Shown here: piece after piece, positions 35,063 through 47,152 of the stretch
Layout of the letters: each line of letters begins with the position of its first letter
Numbering within the stretch: position 1 is the stretch's first letter
Assembly: GCA_011799875.1 (NCBI GenBank)
Contig: CM022303.1
Span: 550,081,368 to 550,145,367, forward strand
DNA from: Thinopyrum elongatum
Taxonomy: Eukaryota; Streptophyta; Magnoliopsida; Poales; Poaceae
Direction: 5' to 3'
DNA: 64,000 nucleotides
Made by a program: the position numbers and the translations under genes
The notes under the pieces: generated by a model
What the model was told of the DNA's origin: nothing
The model's database searches: none
The model's input: the letters and a program-made list of their open reading frames with translations, nothing else

Positions 35063-35806
35063 CTAGTAATCTACTTCTTGTGACGCTCTCGCCACTGCTC
35101 TGTGGCTCGATCCCTCATCTGGGGCAGGAAGAAGACACTCCCTCATGTCAACGATCCGCATGTACATCTCGTAGCTTGTGTACGTATCCTTGGCCGCGTA
35201 CTTGGCGTGTTGTTCATCCAGTCTCTCATGCCAGACACTGTGCCAGGCGTTCTTGTCCTTCTTGCTCTCATCCTTCATCTTCATGTAGTAGGGGTCAATG
35301 ATGGCCGAGGCGAGGTCAACCAGGGAGTTCTGTTTGTTGTTGTCGCTGCCCCAGACCTTGTAGTGGTCCTGGATGTTGACAAGATTCTGGCATTTCAAGC
35401 CCGAAACCTTGAGCGCTTTTAGATCGTTGGTGGTGTCCACCGTAGCGAAACTGTAGTCTAAGCTGTTGATAAACCTGGAGAAACGCTCGCAAGGCCTTGT
35501 GGCCAGGTGGTAGTGGTAGACGAGGACATCATGTCGCACGCACAACTGGGCGACGACAACCTTCTGATCATGCCCGGCATGACCGATGGTGTACTCGAGG
35601 TCGAAGCCGACCACTTAGTACTTGTCCTCGGCAAGCAACTGCTCCATAGTTTGGATGGAGCTCTCCACCAAGACCGGCTCGTTCGTGTACACCACCAAGA
35701 GGGCCTTCCCCCTCACGTGGCTGTCCACTATGTGATGCGTGGTGAATTGCCTGCCGTTGTCATCGTCGGCCGCTGGGAGCGCCATTGGAGCCACGGGGAG
35801 CGCCAT
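35063..35806 (-). pseudogene. WRN-type 3'-5' exonuclease (DEDDy) gene, one internal stop
   Basis: The reading frame of 248 codons has one TAA at codon 64 (35617-35615). It encodes a DEDDy exonuclease domain like that of plant Werner-syndrome-type exonucleases, which remove nucleotides from DNA 3' ends. Visible motifs are VVGFDLEYT (first Asp and Glu), TVDTTNDLKAL (second Asp region) and YAAKDTYTSYEMY (last Asp and Tyr). All catalytic acids seem present. The start is the first ATG after a short leader (about 35807-35889). Upstream DNA lies across the Athila insertion, from 60312, where a TATA-like ATTTATT sits on the minus strand. It is probably a host gene piece carried by the CACTA element. 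Confidence 0.8.
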
Positions 35807-35889
35807 TGGAACCGCTGGATGTCCTCTCTGTATGTGTCGTCGTGGGTGTGCTTATTGTGTCGTGTGGCGCGAGAGATGAAGGTAAATGG

Positions 35890-37392
35890 TGATACGTCAG
35901 GCTACCTATTATTTATGATGTTTTTATGCATAATAATGCTTTTTGGAGTAATTCTAATGCCTTTTTTCTCATAATATGCAAGGTTCACACAAAGAGGGAG
36001 AATTCCGGCAGCTGGAAATCGGGACCTGAAAAAGCTACGTCAGGCTACCTATTCTGCACAACTCCAAACGAGCTGAAATTTCACGAGGAATTTTTATGGA
36101 ATAAATAAGAATTATTGGAGCAAATAACTATTAGAGGGGGCCCACCAGGTGGGCACAACCCACCTGGGCGTGCCAGGGAGCCCAGGCGCGCCCTGGTGGG
36201 TTGTGCCCTCCTCGGCCCACCTCCGGTGCCCCTCTTCTGGTATATAAGTCATTTTGACCTAGAAAAAATAAGGAGAGGACTTTCGGGACGAAGCGCCGCC
36301 GTCTCGAGGCGGAACTTGGGCAGGAGCACTTTTGCCCTCCGACGGAGCGATTCCGCCGGGGGAACTTCCCTCCCAGAAGGGGAAATCACCGTCATCATCA
36401 TCACCAACAACTCTCCCATCTTGGGGAGGGCAATCTCCATCAACATCTTCAACAACACCATCTCCTCTCAAATCCACGTTCATCTCTTGTGTTCAATCTT
36501 TGTACTGGAACTATAGATTGGTACTTGTGGGTGACTAGTAGTGTTGATTACATCTTGTAGTTGATTACTATATGGTTTATTTGGTGGAAGATTATATGTT
36601 TAGATCCATTATGCTATTTAATACCCCTCTGATCTTGAGCATGATTATCATTTGTGAGTAGTTACTTTCATTCTTGAGGTCACGGGAGAATCTTGTTGCA
36701 AGTAATCATGTGAACTTGATATGTGTTCGATATTTTGATGATATGTATGTTGTGATTCCCTTAGTGGTGTCATGTGAACGTCGACTACATGACACTTCAC
36801 CATATTTGGACCTAAGGGAATGCATTGTGGAGTAGTTATTAGATGATGGGTTGCGAGAGTGACATAAGCTTAAACCCTAGTTTATGTGCTATTCCGTAAG
36901 GGACTGATTTGGATCCAAAAGTTCAATGCTATGGTTAGATTTATTCTTAATACTTTTCTCGTAGTTGCAGATGCTTGCGAGGGGGTTAATCATAAGTAGG
37001 AGGTTTTTTCAAGTAAGAACAGCACCTAAGCACCGGTCCACCCACATATCAAATTATCAAAGTACCGAACACAAATCAAACCAACATGATGAAAGTGACT
37101 AGATGAAATTCCCGTGTACCCTCAAGAACGCTTTGCTTATCATAAGAGACCGTTTTGGCCTGTGCTTTGCCTCAAAAAGGATTGGGCTACCTTGCTGCAC
37201 TTTTGCTACCATTACTGTTACTTGCTCGTTACAAATTATCTTGTTACCAAACTACTCGTTACTTATAATTTCAGTGCTTGCAGACATTACCTTGCTGAAA
37301 ACCGCTTGTCATTTCCTTCTGCTCCTCGTTGGGTTCGACACTCTTACTTATCGAAAGGACTACGATTGATCCCCTATACTTGTGGGTCATCA
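35890..37392 (+). mobile_element. 5' LTR of the Athila-type element
   Basis: This 1503-bp LTR begins TGATACGTC and ends GTGGGTCATCA. The left target duplication is AATGG (35885-35889), equal to 60312-60316 after the 3' LTR. A TATA box (TATATAAG) is at 36241. The first 35 bases differ from the 3' LTR by a patch that copies an internal LTR word (see findings). Confidence 0.95.
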
Positions 37393-37403
37393 AGTATCTT
37401 TTC

Positions 37404-37421
37404 TGGCGCCGTTGCCGGGGA
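37404..37421 (+). other. Primer binding site, tRNA-Asp type
   Basis: TGGCGCCGTTGCCGGGGA is complementary to the 3' end of tRNA-Asp. This primer is typical of the Athila/Tat side of the gypsy group. Confidence 0.9.
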
Positions 37422-37483
37422 GTGAAGCGCTCTTGGTAAGTGGAAATCGGTAAGGAAAAATTATTACTACGTGCTGAAATTTA

Positions 37484-40400
37484 TTGTCACTTGTTACTAT
37501 GGAGAACAATCCTTTGAGGGGTTTGTTCGGGGTATCTTCACCTCGACCGGAACCACAATTAGTTACCCCTCAATCTACTGCACCTACTGAAAATATTGGT
37601 TATGAAATTCCTTCGGGTATGATAGAACAACTGCTAGCTAATCCTTATGCAGGAGATGGAACCAAACATCCTGATATGCACTTGATATATGTGGATGAAA
37701 TTTGTGGATTATTTAAGCTTGCAGGTTTACCTGGAGATGAAGCTAAGAAGAAGGTTTTCCCTTTATCTTTGAAGGTAAAAGTATTGGCATGGTATAGGCT
37801 ATGCGATGATATTGGATCTTGGAATTGGAATCGATTGAAATTGGAATTTCACCAAAAAATTTATCCTATGCATCTAGTTCATCATGATCGGAATTATATA
37901 TATAATTTTTGGCCTCGTGAAGGAGAAAGTATCGCTCTAGCTTGGGGGAGGCTTAAGTCAATGTTATATTCATGCCCCAATCATGAGCTCTCAAGAGAAA
38001 TTATTATTCAGAATTTTTATGCTCGGCTTTCTCATGATGATCGATCCATGCTTGATACTTCTTGTACTGGTTCCTTTATGAAGAAGACTATTGACTTCCG
38101 GTGGGATCTTTTAGAAAGAATTAAATGCAACTCTGAAGATTGGGAACTTGACGAAGGTAAAGAGTCATGTATTAAGATCAAGTATGATTATGTTAAATCT
38201 TTTATGAATACCGATGCTTTTCAAAAGTTTAGCACTAAATATGGACTTGACTCTGAGATAGTAGCCTCCTTTTGTGAATCATTTGCTACTTATGTTGACC
38301 TCCCTAAGGAGAAGTGGTTTAAATATCACCCACCTATCAAAGAAGAAATTAAAGAACCAGTAATAGCTAAAGATGAAACTATTATTTACAATGTTGATCC
38401 AGTTGTGCCTACTGCTTATATTGAAAAACTACCTTTCCCTGTTAGGATGAAGGAACAAGCTAAAGTCTCAACTGTGGTCAACAAAAGTTATATTAGAACT
38501 TCCAAACCTGCTGAACAGATCAAAGTAGAACCGAGTGTTGCTATGGTTAAAGATCTCTTGGTTGAAAATATAGATGGGCATGTTATTTACTTCTGTGATG
38601 AAGCTGCTAGAATTGCCAAACCCGATGAAAAAGATAAACATAGACCCGTTGTTGGCATGCCTGTTGTCTCAGTTAAAATAGGAGATCACTGTTATCATGG
38701 TTTATGCGACATAGGAGCTAGCGTGAGTGCCATTCCTTTTACCTTATATCAAGAAATTATGAATGATATAGCACCCGCTGAAATAGAAGACATAGATGTT
38801 ACTATTAAACTTGCTAATAGGGACACCATCACACCACTTGGGATTGTTAGAGATGTGGAAGTCTTCTGTGGGAAAATAAAATACCCTACTGATTTTCTTG
38901 TTCTTGGTTCCCCATAAGATGACTGTTGTCCCATTATCTTTGGTAGACCTTTCTTGAACACCATCAATGCAAAAATAGATTGTGAGAAACAAATCGTCGG
39001 TGTTAGTTTTGGTGATGAGTCTCATGAGTTTAATTTTTCTAAGTTTAGTAGGAAACATCATAAGGAAGAATTTCCTAGTAAGGATGAAATAATTAGTCTT
39101 GCTTCTATTATTGTGCCTCCTACCGATCCACTAGAACAATATTTGCTAGACCACGAAAATGATATGCATCTGCATGAAAGAAATGAAATAGATAAGATTT
39201 TCTTTGAACAATGTCCTCTGCTTAAACACAATTTGCCTATTGAAACTCTAGGAGGTGCTCCTCCACCTAAAGGTGATCCTGTGTTTGAATTAAAACAATT
39301 GCCAGACACTTTGAAATATGCTTATCTTGATGAGAAAAAGATTTATCCTGTTATTATTAGTGCTAACCTTTCAGAACATGAAGAAGAAAGATTATTGAAG
39401 GTTCTAAAGAAGCACCGAGCTGCCATTGGATATACTCTTGATGATTTAAAGGGCATTAGTCCCACTCTCTGTCAGCATAAAATTAATATGGAGCCTGATG
39501 CTAAACCCGTTATTGATCACCAACGACGTTTAAATCCTAAAATGAAAGAAGTGGTAAGAACAGAGATACTGAAGCTTCTGGAAGCAGGTATAATCTATCC
39601 CATAGCTGATAGTAGATGGGTAAGTCCCGTACATTGTGTCCCTAAAAAAGGAGGTATTACCGTTGTTCCTAATGATAAGAATGAACTTATTCCACAAAGA
39701 ATTGTCACTGGCTACATAATGGTAATTGATTTTAGAAAACTAAATAAAGCTACTAGAAAAGATCATTACCCTCTGCCTTTTATTGATCAAATGTTAGAAA
39801 GACAATCAAAGCACACACATTTTTGCTTTCTTGATGGATATTCTGGTTTTTCTCAAATACCTGTCTCACAACCTGATCAAGAGAAAACCACCTTTACTTG
39901 CCCTTTTGGAACTTATGCTTATAGACGTATGCCTTTTGGTTTATGCAATGCACCTGCTACCTTTCAAAGATGTATGACTGCTATATTCTCTGATCTTTGT
40001 GAAAAGATTGTTGAGGTTTTCATGGATGATTTTTCCGTTTACGGAACTTCTTTTGATGATTGCTTGAGCAACCTTGATCGAGTTTTGCAGGGATATGAGC
40101 AAACTAATCTTGTCTTGAATTGCGAGAAGTGCCACTTTATGGTTAATGAAGGTATTGTCTTGGGACATAAAATTTCTGAATGAGGTATTGAGGTGGATAA
40201 AGCTAAAGTTGATGCAATTGAGAAAATGCCATGCCCTAAAGATATCAAAGGTATTCGTAGTTTCCTCGGTCATGCTGGTTTCTATAGGAGGTTTATTAAA
40301 GACTTCTCTAAAATTTCTAGGCCTCTTACAAATCTTTTACAAAAGGATGTTCCATTTGTTTTTGATGATGATTGTGTAGAAGCCTTTGAAACACTTAAGA

Positions 40401-40990
40401 AAGCCTTGATTTCTGCACCTATTGTTCAACCACCTGATTGGAACTTGCCTTTTGAAATTATGTGTGATGCTAGTGATTATGCTGTTGGTGCTTTTCTAGG
40501 ACAAAGAGTAGATAAGAAATTAAATGTTATTCATTATGCTAGTAAAACTCTGGACAGTGCTCAACGAAATTATGCTACTACTGAAAAAGAATTTTTAGCA
40601 GTTGTGTTTGCTTGTGATAAATTTAGATCTTACATTGTTGATTCTAAAGTGACCGTTCACACCGATCATGCTGCTATAAAATATCTGATGGAAAAGAAGG
40701 ATGCTAAACCTAGACTCATTAGGTGGGTTCTTTTGCTACAAGAATTTGATTTACATATCACTGATAGAAAGGGAGCTGAGAACCCCATGGCTGATAACTT
40801 GTCTAGGTTAGAAAATATTCTTGATGACCCACAACCTATTAATGATAGTTTTCCTGATGAACAATTAGCTGCAATAAATGTTTCTCATAACACTCCTTGG
40901 TATGCTGACTATGCCAATTATATTGTTGCTAAATATATACCACCTAGCGTCACATACCAACAAAACAAAAAAAATTCTTCTATGATTTAA
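37484..40990 (+). pseudogene. Athila gag-protease-RT-RNase H, one frame with stops
   Basis: One frame holds Gag (first methionine of the frame at 37484), the protease (LCDIGAS, Asp codon at 38708), reverse transcriptase (FMDD, aspartates at 40024-40029) and RNase H ([14 protein letters not shown], later HTDHAA). A TAA at 38915-38917 lies where a CAA would be expected, and TGA at 40181-40183 where CGA is likely. The frame ends at 40990 because of a frameshift in an A-rich tract near 40965-40975. Otherwise the domains are complete. The product would make virus-like particles and copy the RNA in the cytoplasm; this copy cannot. Confidence 0.93.
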
Positions 40991-42221
40991 GACATTACTT
41001 TTGGGATGACCCACATCTTTATAAAGGAGTAGATGGTATTATTAGACGTTGTGTACCTGAGCATGAACAGGGACAAATCCTATGGAAATGTCACCCCGAA
41101 GCTTATGGAGGACATCATGCGGGAAATAGAACTGCTCACAAGGTATTGCAATCTGGTTTTTATTGGTCTACTCTCTTCAAGGATGCCCGTAAGTTTGTTT
41201 TATCTTGTGATGAATGTCAAAGAATTGGTAATATTGGTAAGCGTCAGGAAATTCCTATGAATTATTCTTTTGCTGTTGAACCATTTGATGTTTGGGGATT
41301 TGATTACATGGGACCTTTTCCTTCCTCTAATGGGTATACACACATTTTGGTTGCTGTTGATTATGTTACTAAGTGGGTAGAAGCTATTCCAACTAGTAGT
41401 GTTGATCACAACACCTCTATTAAAATTCTTAAGGAAGTCATTTTCCCAAGGTTTGGAGTCCCTAGATATTTAATGACTGATGGTGGTTCACATTTTATTC
41501 ATGGTGCTTTCCGTAAAATGCTTGCTAAATATGATGTTAACCATAGAATTGCATCACCTTATCATACTTAGTCTAGTGGTCAAGTTGAACTTAGCAATAG
41601 AGAAATAAAATTAATATTACAAAAAACTGTCAATATGTCCCGAAAGAATTGGTCTAAGAAGTAGATGATGCACTTTGGGCTTATAGAACAGCATATAAAA
41701 ATCCTATGGGTATGTCTCCGTATAAAATGGTTTATGGAAAAGCTTGTCATTTACCTCTTGAGTTAGAACATAAAGCATATTGGGCAATTAAAGAACTCAG
41801 CTATGATTTCAAACTTGCCGGTGAAAAGAGGCTATTTGATATTAGCTCACTAGATGAATGGAGAACCCAAGCCTATGAAAATGCCAAGTTATTTAAAGAA
41901 AAAGTTAAAAGATGGCATGACAAAAGAATCCGAAAGCGTGAGTTCCAAGCTGGAGAATATGTTCTTTTGTACAACTCTCATTTCAGATTCTTTGCAGGAA
42001 AACTCCTCTCCAAATGGGAAGGACCTTATGTTATCGAAGAGGTTTATCGATCCGGAGCCATCAAGATAAATAATGCCGAAGGTACTAACTCGAAGGTTGT
42101 CAATGGGCAAAGAATAAAGCATTATATCTCAGGTACGCCCATTAATGTTGAAAGCAATATTATCCAAACTATGACACCAGAAGAACACATAAAGGAAACC
42201 TTCCGGAACACTCCAGAATAA
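40975..42221 (+). pseudogene. Athila integrase region, shifted frame
   Basis: After the A-tract frameshift the frame continues with the HHCC finger (GGHHAG...LSCDECQRIG) and the core (WGFDYMGPFPS; LMTDGGSHF). CAG is changed to TAG at 41569-41571, just before the GQVE catalytic motif. A further frameshift lies near 41660. From 41706 to the stop at 42221 the integrase C-terminal part is open ([11 protein letters not shown]...GPYVIEEVY). All key acids can be seen, but never in one frame. Confidence 0.9.
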
Positions 42222-42540
42222 CTGAAAAAAAGGAGGTACATGATACGGTAAGTAAACAGACTCCAAAAATTCCGCAAAAATATTTTCTGTCTGTTTTGAA
42301 ATATAACAAAAATTAGGAAAATAAGAAACAACCAGGAAGGCACCCCTGGTGGGCACAAGACACCAGGGCGCGCCTGGCAGGGTTGTGCCCACCTCGGGTA
42401 CCTTCCGGACTCCGTTTTTCTTTCGTTTGGTTGTTTCCCAAGATAAAAAATCTTTATATACCCCCGAACATATTGACCACCGTATCGCGGAGAAATCTTC
42501 TGTTTTCTTTTCTCGCTATTTTCCTGACAGTTCTGAAAAT

Positions 42541-42928
42541 ATGTCATCCCAAGACTCGGAGGGTGAGAGCTATGTTGCTGATTATATCGCAAACCCAAAG
42601 GTTTATGGGGATGTGGAACACTATAGCTGGACTTCGGAGGAAGAAGAAGACTATGACCCTAAAAGGGAGGAGGAGACAAGCTCAGACGAAGCTGAAGTTC
42701 CATTGCCTCAACCTGGGGACATGCACATGGAATTCAAGAAATCAAGTCTCCCCAGCAAAGCAAAGAAACCTAAGGTCTAGTTTATCCCATTTCATCTCTT
42801 GCAGGAAAACAAGCAAGAATTATGCAAAAGGATAGTAGAGGTCGAGCAGGAGATCGGTGATTTAAAGGAGGAAAATTACGTCCTCAAGCATAAGCTAAGG
42901 AAGAAAGACAAATCCACTGCTTCATCAC
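42541..42928 (+). pseudogene. Third ORF of the Athila element, acidic plus coiled coil, cut by T2
   Basis: Downstream of pol, in the sense direction, an ATG at 42541 opens an acidic frame (MSSQDSEGES, then a run of Glu and Asp). It meets TAG at 42778-42780. The same frame then continues open through a heptad-like, charged segment (ELCKRIVEVEQEIGDLKEEN) to the T2 insertion at 42928. The remainder (Ser/Pro-rich tail and stop) lies at 57183-57216. It occupies the place where other Athila elements carry an env-like gene. It has no signal peptide or membrane segment, so it is not an obvious envelope protein. Function unknown. Confidence 0.65.
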
Positions 42929-43233
42929 TGTGATGACCCTGGCTTAATCGTGCACTAATCATACACGCAAATGCGCATGATCAAGCCTAAGGACTCACTT
43001 GAAGATATCACAACACAACTCTAAAACATAAATAAAGTCATACAAGCTTTATATTACAAGCCATGGCCTCGAGGGCTCGAATACATAACTCGATGGCATA
43101 CAAGCGTCAGCGGAAGCATTAGATATCTGGGTACAGATATATTACAGAGAGAGAAATAGGCCTTCACAGAGGCGGGGTAAAATAAAATACTACGATCGAA
43201 AGGCGTAGGCCTCCTGCCCTGGACCCTCCGATC

Positions 43234-43334
43234 CTACTCCTGGTCGTCAAACGGCTCCTCATAGTAGTAGTACTCGCCAGGCGGGTAGAAGTACTGGTCG
43301 TCGGCTGGGGCATCTGGTTCAGGGGCTCCGTCGT
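43234..43334 (-). other. Candidate terminal Tyr/acidic exon, T2 3' LTR
   Basis: The acceptor CCACCAG is followed by two bases, 32 codons and TAG (43236-43234). It contains a four-Tyr run and ends Asp-Asp-Gln-Glu, in the same phase as in T1 and T3. Confidence 0.55.
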
Positions 43335-44925
43335 CTGGTGGCATCAAATTGAATATGGGAAAAAAAGAAAGTAAAGCAAACGTGAGTACTCATCCGAAGT
43401 ACTCAACAAGCAAGGATCTACACTACATATGCAACATTGTCAAAGGAATGGCTGTATATGTGGACTGGGCTGCAGAAATGCCAGAATATAGGGGGAAAGC
43501 CTAGTCCTATCGAAGACTAGCATCTTCAACAATCTTCGACAGTCTTGCAGCAATAGAAGAGAGCAGATCAACATAATGTAAAGTAGTAGAAGTAGTATCA
43601 TCAACCTCGACCTGAGATCCTTTCTCGACTCCCTGTGAGAAAGCAATCCCAGAGCCGTACTATCCAGTTCTCATCACATGTTCTAGTTGTACTGATCGGG
43701 ATACAACTCCGAGTGTCCGTTACCGTAGGACAGGCTATCGATAGAAGTTTCTTCCCTGCAGGGGTGCACCAACTTACCCACCACGCTCACTTAACTCTGG
43801 CCGGACACACTTTTCTGGGTCATGCCCGGCCTCGGCTAAGCAACACGCCGCAACCCGACCTAGGCTTATAAGAGAGGTCAGCACGCCGGACTAAACCTAT
43901 GCCCCCAGGGGTCTTGGGCCATCGCCCCGGGAACTCCTGCACGTTACGGGGCCACCGAGAGCAGACCTAGCAACCCCTTATACAAGCGCGGTTGCGTTCC
44001 TAGTCCAACTCGGCGTGCGCTGCTCCTTACTGACGTCAAACAAGCTTCGGCTGATGTATACGACGCAGAACGCCCATACTAAGCCCACGTGATGGTTAGT
44101 GCTATCGGGCCAGAGGCCCCTCGGATCAAATATCCAAACCGTAGTGGATTAGGAGCGCGCGGAAACGAGCAGAGACTCACGATCGATGTGACCCCGTCGC
44201 CCCGTCTCGAGGACTTGCGGCAAGGGCTAAGAATGCCCGGCCACGCCTCGTAGTTATCTCGCGGGCACCATCCAGGTCAACCCGACTCCACATCACTTCG
44301 CGTTAAGCTCGCGCGGGTACCCCTCAGGGCCGACCCGTCTTAAGTATCGTGGTTCATAGTCAAGTCATAATATCCAAGGTAACTGTGTGTCTGACACCGA
44401 AGGGAACCCTGAGGAATCACCCTCGATGAAGTTCCCGTTCGATGTTATCATCAAGGTGAACGAAAGAGGAATCACCCTTGAGGTCCACACTTGAGAGGTT
44501 GCACGACGATGTCGTTATCGGGGGTGGTGTAGGAGGAATCACCCTCGCTTACCACGACCGAGTAACTAACCTACAAGGTTAACATCAGAAGTGCTGACGA
44601 GGTATCACCCTCGGCACTTGATAGTAACCCAGCAGTGTCGAGCAACATAGGGAGAAGTGATGTGCGGTGCCAGGGTCTAATCTTCAATCCCGATGATCGG
44701 GTCTTCTGACATCCAGCGGGGCAGTCGGGATCAAGTGGGGGTCTCTGTCGTGTCTCTACCCAGCCTATACTAATCAGTCTAGGATAACCAGAAAGGTAAC
44801 AAGGCAGGGTACAATAATCAGGCTATGCAGCAGATATAGGAAAACAGTAGCAGTAGCAGTTCTAATGCAAGCATAAGAGAGAAGAGAATAGGCGATATAG
44901 GCATGCTCAAAATGGGGGTGCTTGC

Positions 44926-45027
44926 CTGTTTGCTCTGGGGCAAGGGCAAGGTCTTCAGTGGTATCGTCGGGGACGTAGTCGTACTCCTGAGCTGCGTCTG
45001 CCTCGGGAGCTACGTCAACGTCGGGGT
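44926..45027 (-). other. Candidate acidic exon, T2 3' LTR
   Basis: 102 nt between a pyrimidine tract ending TTGGTAG and AG/GCAAGC. Open, acidic, joins in frame to 43334-43234. It differs from the 5' LTR copy by at least one residue (Asp versus Asn after a Tyr). Confidence 0.55.
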
Positions 45028-47114
45028 CTACCAAGAGAGAAGAGGGGGAAGAAACAGGTAAACATAATGCAAACAAATGCAATACGGTGCGTGTGATGCT
45101 ATGATGCAGTGCAGGGTTGCCTAATTATGCATCTATGTCATTTTAGCTATTTTTAGAATTAATCTGGGATTTAATATCCGATGTGTGTGCCCTATTCATC
45201 TGCCGGATTCGGGTCCGGAGTTACGAGTTCTTCTACGTAGGGGGTTCCGATGAAGAAACAGACGGCACGATCAGACTCGGTTCGTCGTTCTGAGCAAGTT
45301 TCATGTTTTAACTTTTTCAATCCGAGCTACGGTTTAAAAGTTATTAATTTTTAAAGATTATTTGAATTTCTGGAATTTATTTATTTACAAAAAATGAATT
45401 ATGATGTCAGCATGACATCATTGTGACGTCAGCGGTCAACAGGCGCTGACCAGCGTCAATCCTGACATGTGGGACCCACATGTCAGTCTCTGTTTATCTT
45501 AACAGCGAATTAACTTAATCCGTAGGGTTAATTAGGGGGTAGGCCCCACTTGTCAGTGCGACATTAGGCTAATCTAATCAACATTTTAATTAGTCTAATT
45601 AGCCGCCGGGGCCCACACGTCAGTGGCACTGTGCTGCCACGTCAGCGCGTTGACTGGTCAAACCAGTCAACGGGGGCCCCTGGGCCCACGGCCAGTGTTG
45701 CTGACCGGTGGGGCCGGCCAGCCACGCCGGCGCCGGAGTTGCGCCGGCGACCAATTGCGCGGCGGCCGATCGCCGGAGACGGCCGGAAATGCTCTACGGG
45801 GCACCGTTCGACCCGTGGTTAGGCTCTTTCGAACGGGCGTTCAACGCCGCGTCCAACCGTGGCGGTGGCGCAGCCGGACTTGGCCGGAAACGGCGCCGGC
45901 GACGAGCAAAAGCGGTGGCGCATTCGGGCCTACGATGAAAACGAAACTACGGCGCGCAGCAGCTCGAGCGCGAGGCCTAGGCGTGCTCTACGCGATGCGG
46001 TGAGTGTGTTCGACTCGACCCCGAGCTCGTTGGGTCACCGGAGGCTTGCCGGCGACGGGCTTCGCGGCGACGGACTCGGGTTCACGTGGAGGAGCTGCCA
46101 GCGCGCTCGTGCGGAGCCACAGAGAGATGAGGAAGGAGGATTGGCTCACAGTGAAGGCGCACGGAGGCCCGGTGACAAATTAGTAGCAGCAGTTCATGCC
46201 GGAGACGAGGAAGATCGCCGGAGCCGAAGCGAAAGGGGGCGGCGTCGTGCAGCGTCAGCGGGACCCCTCGGCTCCACCCGTATCCTCCATTAGATGAAGA
46301 AGACGACGGCGGAGCTCATCGACTCGGTGAACGAGCGCGGGACCGCCGGTGGCCACGGCAAATGGCGAAGTGCGGCGACGACGGCGCTCGGTGGCTGGAT
46401 CTGGGAGGGAGCGAGGGGCGGAGCGAGCGAGGGAGGAGAGGGGAGAGTGATAGGGGTGGCCAGGGGGGACGGCTCGACTTCGCCCTTATCCCCCTCCGCC
46501 TCCTGTTTCATCGGTGGGCGGCGACGTGTCGGCGCCGCGCCGGCACGCGCGCGCTCGGCCAGTGGCGCGTCGACACGACGACGGAGAGAGGTGAGGCGGG
46601 CCGGCTGGGCTGGGCCAGTGCACTGTGCACTTGGACCAGTCCAGCTTTAGCCTTTTTCTTTTTCTTAATTTTCCGTTTTTCTTTTCTTTTCTGTTCTGAA
46701 ATAGTTAGGGCATTTCTACACTTTTGAAAAATGTGAGAGTTGTCCCAAATATTGCAATGCAATATTAGCTCTCACCAAAAAGTGGTTTGGACAGATTTGG
46801 AAGCCATTTGAATTCGTAATGATTTTAAATGAATTAATATTGCTGTTTTGGGTGCTGTTTCATCTTGTTTGAGTCACTTGTCCAACTCCAAATATTTTGA
46901 TATTTGTTTTAGAAATGTTCCTGGATTATTTGCCAATTAATGAACATTTTCCCAACAGTGTTTGATCAACTTTATAATTCACTTATGAATTTGAGTTGAT
47001 TTTCAGATGTGAATTTGAATTGGATCATTAACCCATATGACTTGGCACTGCAAATGATCATGACTTGGCAAGATTAACAGAGTGTCACAGAGCTTATTAC
47101 AAGGGGGTGTTACA

Positions 47115-47128
47115 AGTTCTCCTCCTCT
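47115..47128 (-). other. Polypurine tract of T2
   Basis: On the minus strand AGAGGAGGAGAACT directly precedes the 3' LTR, like the tract of T1. Confidence 0.85.
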
Positions 47129-47152
47129 AAAAGAAATTCTCGTCCCGAGAAT

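Larger units (their letters stand above)
42929..47114 (-). mobile_element. 3' LTR of T2
   Basis: 4186 bp. On the minus strand it starts TGTAACACCCCCTTGTAATA and ends AGGGTCATCACA. It carries the same GC-rich centre, candidate exons and phased motifs (44411, 44466, 44533 and 44599) as the 5' LTR. Confidence 0.95.

Noticed and set aside
42778..42804. Apparent tiny intron (GTCTAG...TTGCAG) in the third Athila ORF
   Set aside because: About 30 nt is too short for a plant intron, and the frame is continuous if the TAG is read as a mutated sense codon.
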